A DNA stretch of 64,000 nucleotides from Cymbidium sinense (taxonomy: Eukaryota; Streptophyta; Magnoliopsida; Asparagales; Orchidaceae), in NCBI GenBank assembly GCA_021442155.1, contig CM038220.1, positions 74,077,817 through 74,141,816 of the forward strand, written 5' to 3'. The notes under the pieces were generated by a model that saw nothing but the letters and a program-made list of their open reading frames with translations, was not told the origin of the DNA and ran no database searches. Position numbers and translations under genes: made by a program. This document shows, piece after piece, positions 35,621-46,080 of this stretch (the stretch's first letter is position 1; each line of letters starts with the position of its first letter).

Positions 35621-36250
35621 GGCGATCAAGACCTACGGTCATAATGAGGCTCAGTTTCTCCACGAAGGGGTGTAAACTAACCTAAGGACCGGCAGGGGTT
35701 GAAGATCAAGACCGTTCATACGACAAGGCTCCAGTTTCTCCCCAGAAGTGTAAACTACCTGACCGGAGGCCGGATTGGAAGGCGATCAAGACCCGTAGTC
35801 TGACAAGGCTCGGTTCTCCCGAAGGGTGTAAACCTAGTCGGACCGGGATTGCGGTGAAGACCCGTAGTCATACGGAGCTCCGATTTCTCCCGAAAGTGTA
35901 AAACTAGTCGGACCGGCCGGGATTGGAAGCGATCAAGACTAGTCATACGGCAAGGCTCCGTTCTCCCGAAGAGGGTAAACTAACTAGTCGGACCGGCAGG
36001 ATTCGGCGATCAAGACCCGTAGTCATCGGCAAGGCTCAGTTCTCCCGAAGGGTGTAAAGTAACCTTACCAGGATTGGAAGCGATCAAGACCCGTAGTCAT
36101 CGGCAGGCTCCGTTCTCCCGAAAGGGGTGTAAAATAACCTAGTCCAGGATTGGAGGCGATCAAGACCCATAATCATGAAGGCTCAGTTTCTCTCGAAGGG
36201 TATAAACTAACCTAGTCGGACCGACCGGGGTTGGAGGCGATCAAGACCCG
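35621..36250. repeat. Tandem array, 8 units of 70-81 bp
   Basis: Unit starts (GGCGATCAAGAC or variants) fall at 35621, 35701, 35781, 35851, 35929, 36005, 36080, 36155 and 36236. Each unit contains CCCGTAGTCAT, GGCAAGGCTC, TTCTCCCGAAGGGTGTAAA, AACCTAGTCGGACCGG and GGATTGGA. Differences between units are mostly short losses in the CG-rich parts. It sits between the antisense gene and the 3' LTR of the Tat element. Confidence 0.9.
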
Positions 36251-36566
36251 TGTAGGGTGCTTCGATGCATGATTCCATGGTGACGAAAGATGAAACAATA
36301 ATCGAGAGCCGTCACTTGCATGAGTCGAAGTTTAGGAGGTAGTTCTCATACTCTCTATTGGGGAGGAATAGTGTCTCCTTTCCTCTCCTTTTCTTTTTTT
36401 TTTTTTTTTTTTCATGCATAGGCACGTCTTTTTTTTAGGGAGGCGAAAAATTCTAGCTAAAGTCCATGAGTCAAGAGGGATGTCCAAGGGGGTAGTGGCG
36501 ACTTTACAAAACTCTTGGATTTTGATGTTTCTCCCTTCCTCTACTTATTCATAATATATTTTAGGC

Positions 36567-38144
36567 GATGGTGGAAGAGGCTAATATTACCATTTGCAGA
36601 TGATAGATCGTCCATTACATCGAACTTAATAGTGTTTTGAAAATTTCATTTTCCCAATGATTTAGTGGCTATAGGCGCCAAGAATTACGATCGAGCGTTC
36701 GCCTCCACCGGGATACTTTCTTGTTTACGAGATGATTTTACGTGGGATTGCGATTTCCTCTAGCTCCGGATTGAGATCTTCAAGACATGTGGTGTGGCTC
36801 TATCAGTTTTCATTTGCTTTAGTGGTCATCGGTTTGGTTTGTCTTTTGAGCGTGGCGTTATTTTGAATATTCAATACTTATGCGAATGTGTAGATTTACA
36901 TGTGATGCTCGGGGGCGTTTCTTATCGAGCCATAAAAATTGGATAGAGTTCTTGGCGGGATCCCTCCAGAATTGGTCAGTGGATTCTTTTTGTGAAGAAT
37001 GAGTGGGGCCTCAGAGAGATGGGGAAGGTTGAATGACCTCCCAGATCCGTTTTCAATATCGAGCGATTCTAGCAACCCTTAATATTCATGTAGAGCTTGC
37101 GGCATGAGTTGCATTATATTGGAAAATATACAATAGAAGATAGGATGTTCAAGGTTGGATTTTCCATCCAGGCAGGAAGATCTCATGCTCTTCCATTGAA
37201 GAGGTCGAGCAAAGGTGTTGAGAAGTCTCCTCATGTTCATAAGGTTCTTTCCAGAGTCAGCGGGGATCGGTGGTAGCAATGTTCCATCTTCTGAGAAAAT
37301 AGAGACTTCGTCTTTGGAATGGCTACGTCGGATATTCTGAGATAATGTTCGCATCGAGAGTTTAAATTGTTTTGACTCATGATGGGGAGTTCGTTACTCT
37401 AAGCCACAAATTCGAAGAGATATTAAATCACATATGTCTTGGGCGTCAACGGCGGATGAATTGTCGTTATTTTTCCTTCTATTCTTCCTTCTTTATGTAA
37501 TATTAGTGCGAATTTTTTTTTTTTTTAGGTAACCCAGTCATTAGGAATGATGGCTCATTTGGTGTTGCCTTAGATGAATGGAATAGAATTTGTAAAGATA
37601 AAATATCTGGAGGGAGTATGAGCGAAGGTGAATCTTAAAGTTAAAGGTGGCGACCTTGGAGGATCGATTGGTGAGTGTAGAAGCGAAAGCGAATATGTCG
37701 ACTTCTTTTCTCTCAAGTGTCGAGGCGAGCAGCTCGTGATGAGGCGATTGGCGAGCGAGACTCATGAAGGAGAAGAAAATCAGGACACTTGTATCAGATA
37801 AGAAAGTATTACAAGATCGTCTTTCTGAAAAGGAGCATAGAATGTCAGAAGCGGAGGCAAGTGAGATCTCCTTGAAGGCAGTAGAAGACTTCAAGAATTC
37901 TCTGGCTTATCGTGGCCTTATCGAAGACTTCGTTCAGGAAGCTCGTAATCATATCTTTGATATTGAAGTGAAGGACTTGGAACAGCAGTGTTTAGAGGAG
38001 GGCTTCATTCGAGGGTTCCTGAAAGGAATCCGTGTGGTCCATCGCAAGACCGGAGCTAAGATAGAGGTATATCCCGACCAAGCATCGAAGATCCTTGATT
38101 CGGAAGATGAAGGAGTGGTAAGTGGGCTCAGGGAGCTTCTCTGA
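36567..38144 (+). pseudogene. Antisense extra gene (aORF) of the Tat-type element
   Basis: The plus strand here, opposite to gag-pol, carries a damaged protein gene. After an intron-like acceptor (TATATTTTAG, ending 36563) it opens MVEEANITIC, then shows FFLVYEMIL-type and RGIAISSSSGLRSS blocks, RHVVWLYQFSFALVVIGLSF (about 36790-36850), NIQYLCECVDLHVML, a WGLREMGKVE block and MFKVGFSIQAGRSHALP. The C-terminal 126 codons (37764-38144) are open: MKEKKIRTLVSDKKVLQDRL leads into a heptad-rich, probably coiled-coil segment, then HIFDIEVKDLEQQC and a DPDQAS-like acidic tail. A polyT-AG at 37510-37529 looks like a second acceptor. Known context: Tat elements often carry such antisense frames. Function unknown; this copy is disrupted in its first half. 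Confidence 0.65.
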
Positions 38145-38282
38145 GTGAGAATGAGGATGTTGATATTATGTAGTATCGGTTGTCATTTGTTCTATGCAAT
38201 ATCATTACGTGTATCGAACTTAATTTCTTCTTATATCATCATATTGATCGTCAATAATATCGGATATATCCTCTTCTTTTAC

Positions 38283-38581
38283 ATTTTTTTTTTTTTTTTT
38301 TTTTTCTTATCTTGTTCTTGCCCATTTGGGGTAATTGGTCGAGAATATTTGACATTGCTAATATGGATGAATTGGATCCCGAGGATTTTCGACATCAAGG
38401 TTGTTGAGTGTTACTCGATGGCGTTAACGTATGGAAGATGGTGAGAAGTCCACCAAGGACTTTTGACCTTTCCTAGGTTATTTGTCGAATTTTTTTGACA
38501 TTAACATGGAAGAGAATGGAAGTCCACCAAGGACTTTTGACCTTCTAGGTTGTTTGTCGAATTTTTTGCTTAATGACATTA
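38283..38581. repeat. Poly(T) run and 75-bp tandem duplication
   Basis: A T-rich run at 38286-38306 is followed by two copies (38444-38507, 38519-38581) of AAGTCCACCAAGGACTTTTG, a CCTAGGTT(A/G)TTTGTCGAATTT block and GACATTAAC. Confidence 0.8.
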
Positions 38582-38756
38582 ACGCATCGGAAGAGGTCTG
38601 ATCAAGTCCCCTTGATCATGTCGATTGAGATATAACATGAGTTGTGTATTTCTCAAGTGGGAGGAAAAGCGACCAATCTTGTTAGAACGAGCTTGCAAAT
38701 TCACTAGTTCAATGATATAATCATATGAGGGTATAAACTTCAAGAGAAAATGACAA

Positions 38757-38830
38757 CAATACACCGCAACAATAACGGTGACAAGAACAACAAGTCTTGA
38801 CCCCACCGGTGGGGTTATATCGGTGAAATG
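38757..38830 (-). mobile_element. Possible short RTE 3'-end fragment
   Basis: CAACAATAACGG...AACAACAAGTCTTGACC followed by CCACCGGTGGGGTTATAT resembles the tail and terminal block of copy D (CAACAACAAGCC...CCCACTAGGTGGGGTCGGCT). Only about 70 bp matches, so this is tentative. Confidence 0.35.
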
Positions 38831-38837
38831 ACAAAGC

Positions 38838-39551
38838 GAGATAAAGTCACAATAATGTAGTGAGTTCGATAATATTTAGAAGATTCTTAGTATTCCAAGT
38901 TCGAGGTAGAGTTTTTCCTTCTTGGTCCTTGAGCTTGAGCGTTCACGGCTTGACCATAGCTATAACCACATACAGCCATCCCAGGTGAGAGTTTATTGCG
39001 TTGAGGGCCTTTTCTGGCCTCAAGACTTAGGACCAAGTCACCGACAGAGATATAGGTTTTACTCTTACATTTGAAGTGGCGAGCCACGTTGGTGATATGA
39101 AGCGGTCAGTAGGGCCATATCGAGTTTGAGTAGATCTAGGTCTTTGGGAGTTTTCTTCATTACTATCATGATCAAAAAATTGGACTCTTGGACTTGGAAC
39201 CCCGATAAAAGTCACAATAATCAGGTAGTGAGAGTTACTGATAATATTTCCGAAGATTCTTAGTATTCCAAGTTCGAGGTAGAGTTTTCCTTCTTGGTCC
39301 TTGAGCGAGCGTTGCTTGACCATAGCTATAACCACATACCATCCAGAGGTGAGAGTTTATTGCGTTGAGGGCCTTTCCACTCAAGACTTGGACCAAGTCA
39401 AACGGATATGAGGTTTTACTCTTACATTTGAAGTGGCGAGCACGTTGGTGATAAAGCGTCAGTAGGGCCATATCAGTTTGGTAGATCTAGGTCTTTGCGA
39501 GTTTTTTTCATTACTATCATGATCATTGGACTCTTGGACTTGGAACCCGAT
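38838..39551 (-). repeat. Tandem duplication of the integrase C-terminal coding region
   Basis: Positions 38838-39201 and 39202-39551 are two imperfect copies in the same orientation, period about 364 bp. On the minus strand each encodes PSPRVQ-F-HDSNEENSQRP-type sequence, then ARHFKCKSKT, a DLVL block and PRTWNTKNLRKYY-type ending. Gag-pol therefore appears to carry its integrase tail twice. Most differences between copies are 1-5 base indels near CG-containing words. Confidence 0.9.
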
Positions 39552-40450
39552 ATCCGGTATGATAACGTAAAAACACAAATTATATGGCGTTTCAGGTTGG
39601 GCGTGATGTAGTCGGTAAAAAGAACATTGAAGTTCATCGACCCATTGCCCCGTCTTCTGAGGCGTTTTAGTCCTTTGAGTATAGTCTATTGGTAACCGGT
39701 TTGCCCATTGGTTTGAGGATATGCTAGTATCGGCGGTTGAATGTGAAGATCTTTGCAAAAGGGGCGTAAAGACTTTTCCGATGAAATTGAGTTCCGTTGT
39801 CGGTGATGATCTTTGCGCCATCGACATATTATATTTTCCGGACAAATTGTTTAGCATTTGCCTCTGATTTTGGCGAGTGGTTCTCACCCATTTGGTGAAG
39901 TAGTGACGGCTAGAATGATGAACTTTTCGTTGCCCGTGCGATTGGGAAAGGTCCCATGATATCAATCCCCAGCAAGGCGCTTTGAATGGATGAGAGTTCG
40001 TATGCGGTATGTGAGGAGGTTGAATATTGACAACTTGCATTTTTTTGTGAACTCAAAGGCGTCTTGTTTCATTGTAGGCCAATAAAACCCTTGTCTCATG
40101 ATTTTAAAGGCCAATGCTCTTCCTCCAGGTGTTCTCCACATATTCTGTGGACCTCTTTTAGCTTAATGTCGACCTCAGGCGAAGGCATTTGAGATATGGA
40201 CGAGCTTCGCTTGTATAATTCTCTCCTCCAATAGCAAAGTTTGAAGCTTGTCTTGAGGCAGTTCGGAAGTTGGATCTTTGAAGGGTTCCTCCTTGTAGAA
40301 AAGATAGGATGGGTTTATCCATGAATATTCTTTTCCTCATCAATAGTTTGAATTTCCCATGACCCTTGGATGCTAGGATAATGTATTTCTTCAACATGCT
40401 TTCTCTTAAATAGATCTCCGGTGGTAGAAGTAGCAAGAGAGCGTCGGGTA
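38838..40450 (-). pseudogene. Integrase of the Tat-type element
   Basis: Minus-strand order: zinc-binding-region remnant with CGEHLEEEHWPLK (about 40135-40095), the first catalytic aspartate in GIDIMGPFP (39969-39944), the second in IITDNGTQF (39813-39785), then WVDELQ and ETPYNLCF. The C-terminal domain follows, present twice (see the tandem duplication). The longest uninterrupted piece is 40040-39459, 193 codons, but it shifts frame relative to the family within that length. Known role: insertion of cDNA into the genome. The catalytic aspartates are still readable, but the frame is broken in several places. Confidence 0.8.
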
Positions 40451-41300
40451 TTCTTCTCTAGTATGTGGATGATTTGATATGTTTTGAAATGAGTAAGAAG
40501 GATTTTACCAAGTGAAGATATTGTGCGGTTGAGTTGTGAGTATTAAAGTCTCCTCCAACTTGGGAGGCGACAAGGGAGTCGATGAATTACTAAGTTTTGA
40601 GCTTCGTCAATTGAGTCTCAATCCTGCGATGAGCTTCATATTGACCATATTTATTTTATTTTAAGCGAAGTCCATACTCTAAGGTATTCTGGGGAAATAA
40701 GTAAGATTCCTTTGACCGATACTTCACAGCTCCATCAACATAGAGGGTCCAGGGAGGCGGAAAGCAAGTACCAGATAGCTCCTAGAGTTGGGTTGGTGCA
40801 TTCCACTATAAAGTCAAGTACTTGAGACTTTATTGCGGGAGGTAGAAAATTTATATCAAATTCTCCACTCTAAGACCATTTGATTAATCTTCCGGATGCT
40901 TCGGTTTTACGTAGGATGGCTCTTAATGGTAAATCGCAAACGCGATGGTGATTGAAAGTATGGGCCAATTTTCGTCTTGAAAAAAACTAATGCGAGCCAT
41001 CATGCGCAAGTGGATAACGACTTTCTATATCGAGAGAATTTTGACATAATAAATTGGTTGTTGTGTCCCATCTTCCTCTCATTACTAAAGCGAGCTTATT
41101 GCGTGGGAAGCGCAAGATACAAGTATAACGTTTCTCCTTGGATAGGTTTGGATAGTAGGGGTGGAGATGCTTACTCCTTTAGTTGTTCAAAAGCACACAC
41201 CGGCATTCATCGGTCCATTGAAAATTATTATTTTAGCTCCCTTCAATATTTTAAGAACGGTAAGTATTTATCTCCAGGCGGCTAGAAGCGGGATAATGCG
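40451..41300 (-). pseudogene. RNase H region of the Tat-type element
   Basis: The block LYVDGA, the first catalytic aspartate of Gypsy RNase H, lies at 40747-40730 within WTLYVDGAV. Other blocks are more decayed, including stretches equivalent to FYVS-AL and EAHRRIETQLTKLKT. Stops and frameshifts throughout. Plus-strand frames at 40977-41285 are shadows. Confidence 0.6.
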
Positions 41301-42050
41301 ACAATTCGACCATTGATTGGACTTCTTTGATATTCTTTGGAGGATCATATCGGAGCTTTGATTTTCTCGGGGTTGGCCTCTATCACGGTGAGTCACCATA
41401 AATCAAGAAATTTTCCAGACGTAACCCAAAGCACATTTAGTTGGATTAAGTATGTTATAGCGTCGAAGAAGATCAAAACATGTTTCCAAATCGAAATATG
41501 TTGTGACTTTTCTAAGCTTTTACTAACATGTCATCCATACACCTCCATTGTGTGCTTTGAGTCTTTAAAACCTTATTCATACGTTGATAGGTAGCACGGC
41601 ATTTTCAATCGAATGGCATGACTTGGTAGCGGTATAAACCTTTATATGTTTGAAATCTGTAGCCTCTTCATCTGGGTTCATCTTTATTTGATTGTAACAA
41701 TAAGCATCAAAAAAGCGAGCATTTGATGTCGGACGTAGCATCCACCGGTTGATCGATTCGAGGAAGAGGAAAACTATCCTTTGGGCTTATTAAGAGATCG
41801 GTGTAATCAATACACATTCTCCATGCTCCACTTGTTTTCTTAACCATGACAACATTTGCTATGTTGGATAATGTACTTCGAATGAATCCCTTCCATGAGC
41901 TTGTTGACTTCTTGTTCAATAGCGAAGACGATCGGGTGCGAAACTTCGCTTTTGGATGATTGGTTTGAGCGTTGGATTAATCTTGAGAGTGCGTGATTAC
42001 ATTGGTCAACCCCGGCATCTGGGACCCCAAGCAAATCGTCTTGATTCTTG
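41301..42050 (-). pseudogene. Reverse transcriptase of the Tat-type element
   Basis: Minus-strand blocks in order: FIRSTLSNIANVVMVKKTSG, WRMCIDYTDL, PKDSFPLPRIDQPVDATSD (open at 41919-41707), then a frameshifted block equivalent to AFSGYNQIKM, and the catalytic loop CMDDMLVK (family YVDDMLVKS) at 41546-41514. The wording of the DYTDL...PRID block is that of the Tat lineage. The conserved ACPKD start is reduced by an indel to PKD. Confidence 0.8.
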
Positions 42051-42199
42051 AAAGAATCATATATATTCTTCCTTTGTTCTTAGAGTAAGGATCCACTTAC
42101 CTTGTTAATGGTTGGTCATCGATAATGCTATTGAGTAAATCTTCTGAGAAGCTTTTGAGGTACTTCTTCATCTCGAAAATTAAAGTCTTCAATCTTAAG

Positions 42200-42600
42200 G
42201 TGATGGAAGGCGTGGTTGAGCTTGTGCGAGGTAACATGATTGGGGTACTGGTTTCCACAAACCACCCCAACTCCAGGGGTAGGGAATTTTATCTTGAGAT
42301 GAGGCAGAGTGATAGCAAAATTGATTGGAGGGGCCTCCAGATTGCATTATATCACTCGACTTGACCACCATGAATTGAATTAAGTGAGTCACTTGTCGGA
42401 AATTCTCAGGGGTAGCAGGAAGGGTAATTGTCCCTTACGCGTCTTGGGTGATTATCAAACCCATATAATGGTCCGGCGGTTGGAGCTTTTCCACCGGCCA
42501 TATTAAGAAATGTTGAGTAAAATAAGACATCGACAGAACTCCCATTGTCGATCAAAATTCTTTAACATTATAACAAGGATCATCCTGCATTGATGAGTGG
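42200..42600 (-). pseudogene. Aspartic protease of the Tat-type element
   Basis: Minus strand reads ILIDNGSSVDVLFYSTFLNM at about 42562-42500; DNGSS is the retroviral-type aspartic protease active site in its usual plant Gypsy form (DNGSSxDILF). It is followed by blocks typical of the family: GFDNHPRRV, VTHLIQFMVVKSSD and, in another frame, IWRPLQS (family GRPxLN). The DNGSS motif is intact; the frame is not. Confidence 0.75.
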
Positions 42601-42699
42601 ATCTTGATGAGAACATGGACCCCTAAGTCAGTCATTGAAAGTGATGGAATGATCAATCTGAGACTTCTTTAACTCCGGTTCTTTGAGGCGATACGAGAA

Positions 42700-44132
42700 T
42701 TTGGTTAGGTAGTATCGGTCCTCTGCGATCGTTTCAATTTTCCAATTATTGATGACTATTTGGTTGTTTTGTGATGATTGGCAGTTGCCTTTCAAAGCGG
42801 AGGTGTGTTTGTTTGAGGTAGTGACTCTTCACAAATCGCGTAGTATCCTTGTTGAATGAGTCTCGATTTCTTCTTTGAGTTGTATGGATGGTATGCACGA
42901 CTTCGATGAAAGTGGCAATATTGCTCGATTTCACGAATTTGGTTTCAATGGATGCGGCCACTTGATGCTTTCTTCATTCGAATAGTCATCGGGATGTTAA
43001 CACGAGATGTGTTCGGTGTGTATGTTTTTCGAGGTTCATGTCGTTGATATGAGGGGCGTGGAGGAGATCACGATTACCTTGCTTCTTTTGATGGGGCGTC
43101 GATTCTGCACTTCACAGGGTGCTTTTGCGCTTCCATGCATTGTTCAAATTGTTTGCGATGGGCATTAATAGCTTCATCGGAGATTTGTGCTTATCGATGA
43201 ACTAAATCGGCATACGGTGTGTCCATTAAGAATGAATAGAAAGGCCACGGAGTCCTCAGAAAACTCCTCTTAATAATTAGTCTACTCGGGTATTTGGCGA
43301 GCCTCTAAGGAGAACCTCGGAAGTATTCTTTGAGTGATTCACCCTCATTACGTGATCTAGGAAAGATGGGAGGAATCTTTAATGATTCTCCGATTAGCGC
43401 TTCCACAAAGATCTTAGCGAGTTAGTTAAAGGTGATGGATCCCCTGGAAGAGAGTAGAACCAAGTGCGAGCTTGCCCGAGGAATAGGAAAAACTTGACAA
43501 AGCGGTGTGAGAGCTCGTTGGATATGCATGATAGTCACATGGTCGATATGTTCATGTGGGTGTTGCCCCATCATAGGAATCAATGCTGGAAGCTTGAAAC
43601 CTACGGAATGGGATGTTGAAGAATGGCTCCGGTAAAGGTGAGGACTCACATAACGCGGTGTGGGTGAAGATAATTTCTCTTGAAGATGAAATTCATCTCG
43701 CATTAAGCATCGTACTTCATCGCGAATGTCATGACGGGATTAAGGATGCGCATGTGTGAAGCTATCGACAACAATCGGTGGATTAGTAGCGGTTTGTCGC
43801 GATGGATGAGTAGAACTAGCGATGTCAGGAGATCGGCGTTATGGTTTCCATGGAGGAACTCTAACGTCGGGAAGATTAGCATTTTGACCTCCTCAGAGCA
43901 GCAGGATCTTGGGGGGGGGTTCATTTGTGATTCTTGTTGTAGTCCTTGCAAAAGGATCATCTTATTTTGGGACTCCTCCATTCGTACGATCCTCCAAAGA
44001 GATTCCGTTCGCCAGCGTCATGCTATCGGGGAGGGTGAGGCAAAAACTTGATGTTCTTGGTTGGGGCGGGTTTTGAGAATGACGGGAGTTGGGCGGGAGG
44101 TTCCGTTGTGGCAGTGTTGCTTTATTGGCCAT
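42700..44132 (-). pseudogene. Gag of the Tat-type element
   Basis: The first ATG on the minus strand after the 5' LTR is at 44132, giving MANKATLPQRNLPPNSRHSQ and a proline-rich start. Further on, NEPPPRSCCSEEVKMLIFPT (about 43930-43870) and HMRILNPVMTFAMKYDA read without a family match that I can name. No complete CCHC knuckle could be placed. The assignment as gag comes from position before protease and after the LTR. Frameshifted in several places. Confidence 0.6.
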
Positions 44133-44202
44133 GGCGTGGATATTCGGAAGTATGATTGAAGGGTTTTGTTCACAGCGTAAGCTGCCGTCTAGAAATGTGA
44201 TC

Positions 44203-44884
44203 TGGTAGAGTAAGAGTTTATGTCTTAGCCTTTGTATAATCGAGCACAGATATTTAAAGAGCTAGAGCTTGAGAATTTTACGTGGAAAACCTCGAAAGAG
44301 GAAAAAAAACCACCGGGCAGTAAAATGTTCCTTGGATATGTTGCAAAGTACAAATTCTTCCCAATGTGGGATTACAAGATGGTGTATGAGGTAGAACAAT
44401 AACTATGATGATTAGGTTGTAAGTTCTTTGGTGATGGAGATCAGCTTGATCGGGGTAATTTAGTGTGGTCGATGGCGCCTCTTTTCTTCCTGCTTGGTTT
44501 CTTTTCTTCTTCTCTTGTTTGACTCTCTTCTTCACTTTTCTTCTTCATTGTGAGGGATAGAGTTCTATTTATAGATGGGAGGAGGGCGTTTATTTATGCA
44601 AAGTGTGCCACTCTCTTGATCGGACGACTTAGAATGGTTCCTTGATCATTTGATGTATTTTGAGCATTTGGATGCCCAAATGAAGTCAATTATAAGATCT
44701 TGCTTGTTAGATCCCGTCGAGGCCTCGATTTGACTATAAACACTCTATATTTAAGAGCTATTTTGGGATGTAATTGATATCCCAAAGATTCAAGGATATT
44801 TAGTCTTGTCTCGGCTTGACTCAAAATCAGTGTTTTGATATTAAGATTCGGACTTTGATTAGCGGTATTTTGAGCACCATATCA
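44203..44884 (-). repeat. 5' LTR of the Tat-type element
   Basis: Partner of 34091-34804. On the minus strand it begins TGATATGGTGCTC and ends CTCTACCA or up to 20 bp further. The TATA box CTATAAATAG lies at 44574-44565, oriented towards gag. The expected primer-binding site just inside (44182-44160, minus) reads GGCAGCTTACGCTGTGAACA, too decayed to name its tRNA. Confidence 0.85.
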
Positions 44885-45160
44885 ATTGGGTAATTAATTG
44901 AGTATGATTTTTATCATAAATAATTCTTAATTTCACCGAGAATTTCAAATCTCGTCGATTTGCAACTAATTATATATGGCGATTAATCATTAATGTATTT
45001 TAGAAAGTTTTTATTATTCGAAATAACTTTAAAAGTATTCCGAAATTTATTATATTTTCTTTTGAAAATAATAAACTTCGATTGAAATAATTTAAACATA
45101 ATTTATATTAAGATATCAAAATTAAAATTTATCTCAAAACAAAAAAAATTAAAAAGCTTA
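44885..45160. other. No gene recognised
   Basis: AT-rich flank outside the Tat element. Confidence 0.35.
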
Positions 45161-46080
45161 ATCTAACGAACCCTAATCTAAGGATTTTCCCTCTAGACGT
45201 CGCTCTCTCCCGGATTCATCCCCCTCAAACCGCCTCCGCTCTTCCTCCCTCTGGTCTCGCTCTCTCGCTCGCCTGTTCCAAGGATCACACAACAGGTGCA
45301 ACCGAAACCCCTCTCCCTTGCTTCACCCGCTCGCTCTCTCTCTTTCTTCCTTTGTTCCTTCCTCCCGCCTGAAGCCGAACAAAGCCTCCTCCCTTCCTCT
45401 TGGCCGATCAATCAGCTTTCTCTCTGGATCGAAACACAGCCGTGCATCGCCACTCCCTCGTTTTCACGCGAAAACTCCAGCCGAACAAACTCCTCTACCG
45501 GTTCGTCTGCGAGGCACAAGATTTTCTCGAGGAAATTACCCGTCGAGGCTTCTCGCCTCCTGTTCGCGGTCGCGATCTTCCTATCGACGGTCTTGTCCGT
45601 GCTAGCCATCTCAAGTCCGTAAAGCGTATTGTTCTTTGATTGACTAAGGAGGGCCTCCTGCCTGCTGTTTTCACATTCAATTCCCTCCTCGAAGCTCTCT
45701 GCAGCGCTACCGAAATCTACTTCTGCGTCGGTCTCCTTCCCTACTCAAGCTGATCCGGAACTCCGAACCGAACTCTCCCATTTTCCCTTCATTCCCGTGA
45801 GCTTCCCATTCCTGTTTCAGTAGGCAACCTCCCAATGTCTTCCAACCGAAGCTCTATTCTTGTTACCTATTGTTTGTCAGCATCAAATCCCATCCACGAT
45901 TCCTCCTCCGATGTTTCCCTTTGCCGCAGCCGAATCATTAGTCGGGTTCCTCTCGGTTTCTAGCTTTCCCCCCATCTAATCCTTTCCTATTTCCTCCTTT
46001 GCCACAGCCAAGAGAGAACTCCGTCATCAGTCAAGTTTCTCTCAGTTTTAGGCATTTCCCTCCACCTATTCAACCCAAAT
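45161..46080 (+). other. GC- and CT-rich island, possible 5' leader or element
   Basis: An abrupt change from AT-rich DNA to pyrimidine-rich, GC-balanced sequence begins at AACGAACCCTAATC (45166-45179). This includes AACCCTAA, the telo-box word common just upstream of plant housekeeping gene starts. CACAACAG|GTGCAA at about 45290-45301 could be a splice donor. Open frames overlap on both strands (45296-45622, 45318-45605 and 45400-45639 plus; 45412-45609 minus), none of them recognisable. Within it an imperfect duplication of roughly 85 bp lies at 45919-45985 and 46000-46075 (TTTGCC(G/A)CAGCC(G/A)A, then GTTTCTCTC(G/A)GTTT). A retroelement leader is as likely as a host gene start. Confidence 0.35.

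Larger units (their letters stand above)
34091..44884 (-). mobile_element. Tat-type Ty3/Gypsy LTR retrotransposon, 10.8 kb
   Basis: Two similar LTRs (34091-34804 and 44203-44884) bracket, on the minus strand, gag, protease, RT, RNase H and integrase in the Gypsy order. A plus-strand extra gene and a tandem array lie between integrase and the 3' LTR. The RT block with DYTDL...PKDSFPLPRID, the integrase C-terminus ending PRTWNTKNLRKYY, and an additional antisense frame before the 3' LTR are known features of the plant Tat lineage. All frames are broken by small indels. No matching 5-bp target-site duplication is visible outside the LTRs (left flank GATGA, right flank ATTGG), so either the ends are not exact or the element has been rearranged. 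Confidence 0.85.

Noticed and set aside
34805..36290. Independent solo LTR in plus orientation
   Set aside because: The plus-strand TATA box would fit, but no second copy, terminal TG/CA or target duplication is visible, and the position matches the variable region of Tat elements. Kept only as an alternative.
40977..41594. Plus-strand frames of 102 and 85 codons
   Set aside because: Antisense to the RT/RNase H coding region.
43731..44051. 106-codon plus-strand frame
   Set aside because: Antisense shadow of the Tat-type gag.
45296..45680. Five open frames on both strands of the CT-rich island
   Set aside because: Mutually overlapping with no domain; serine, leucine and proline richness follows from CT-rich DNA.
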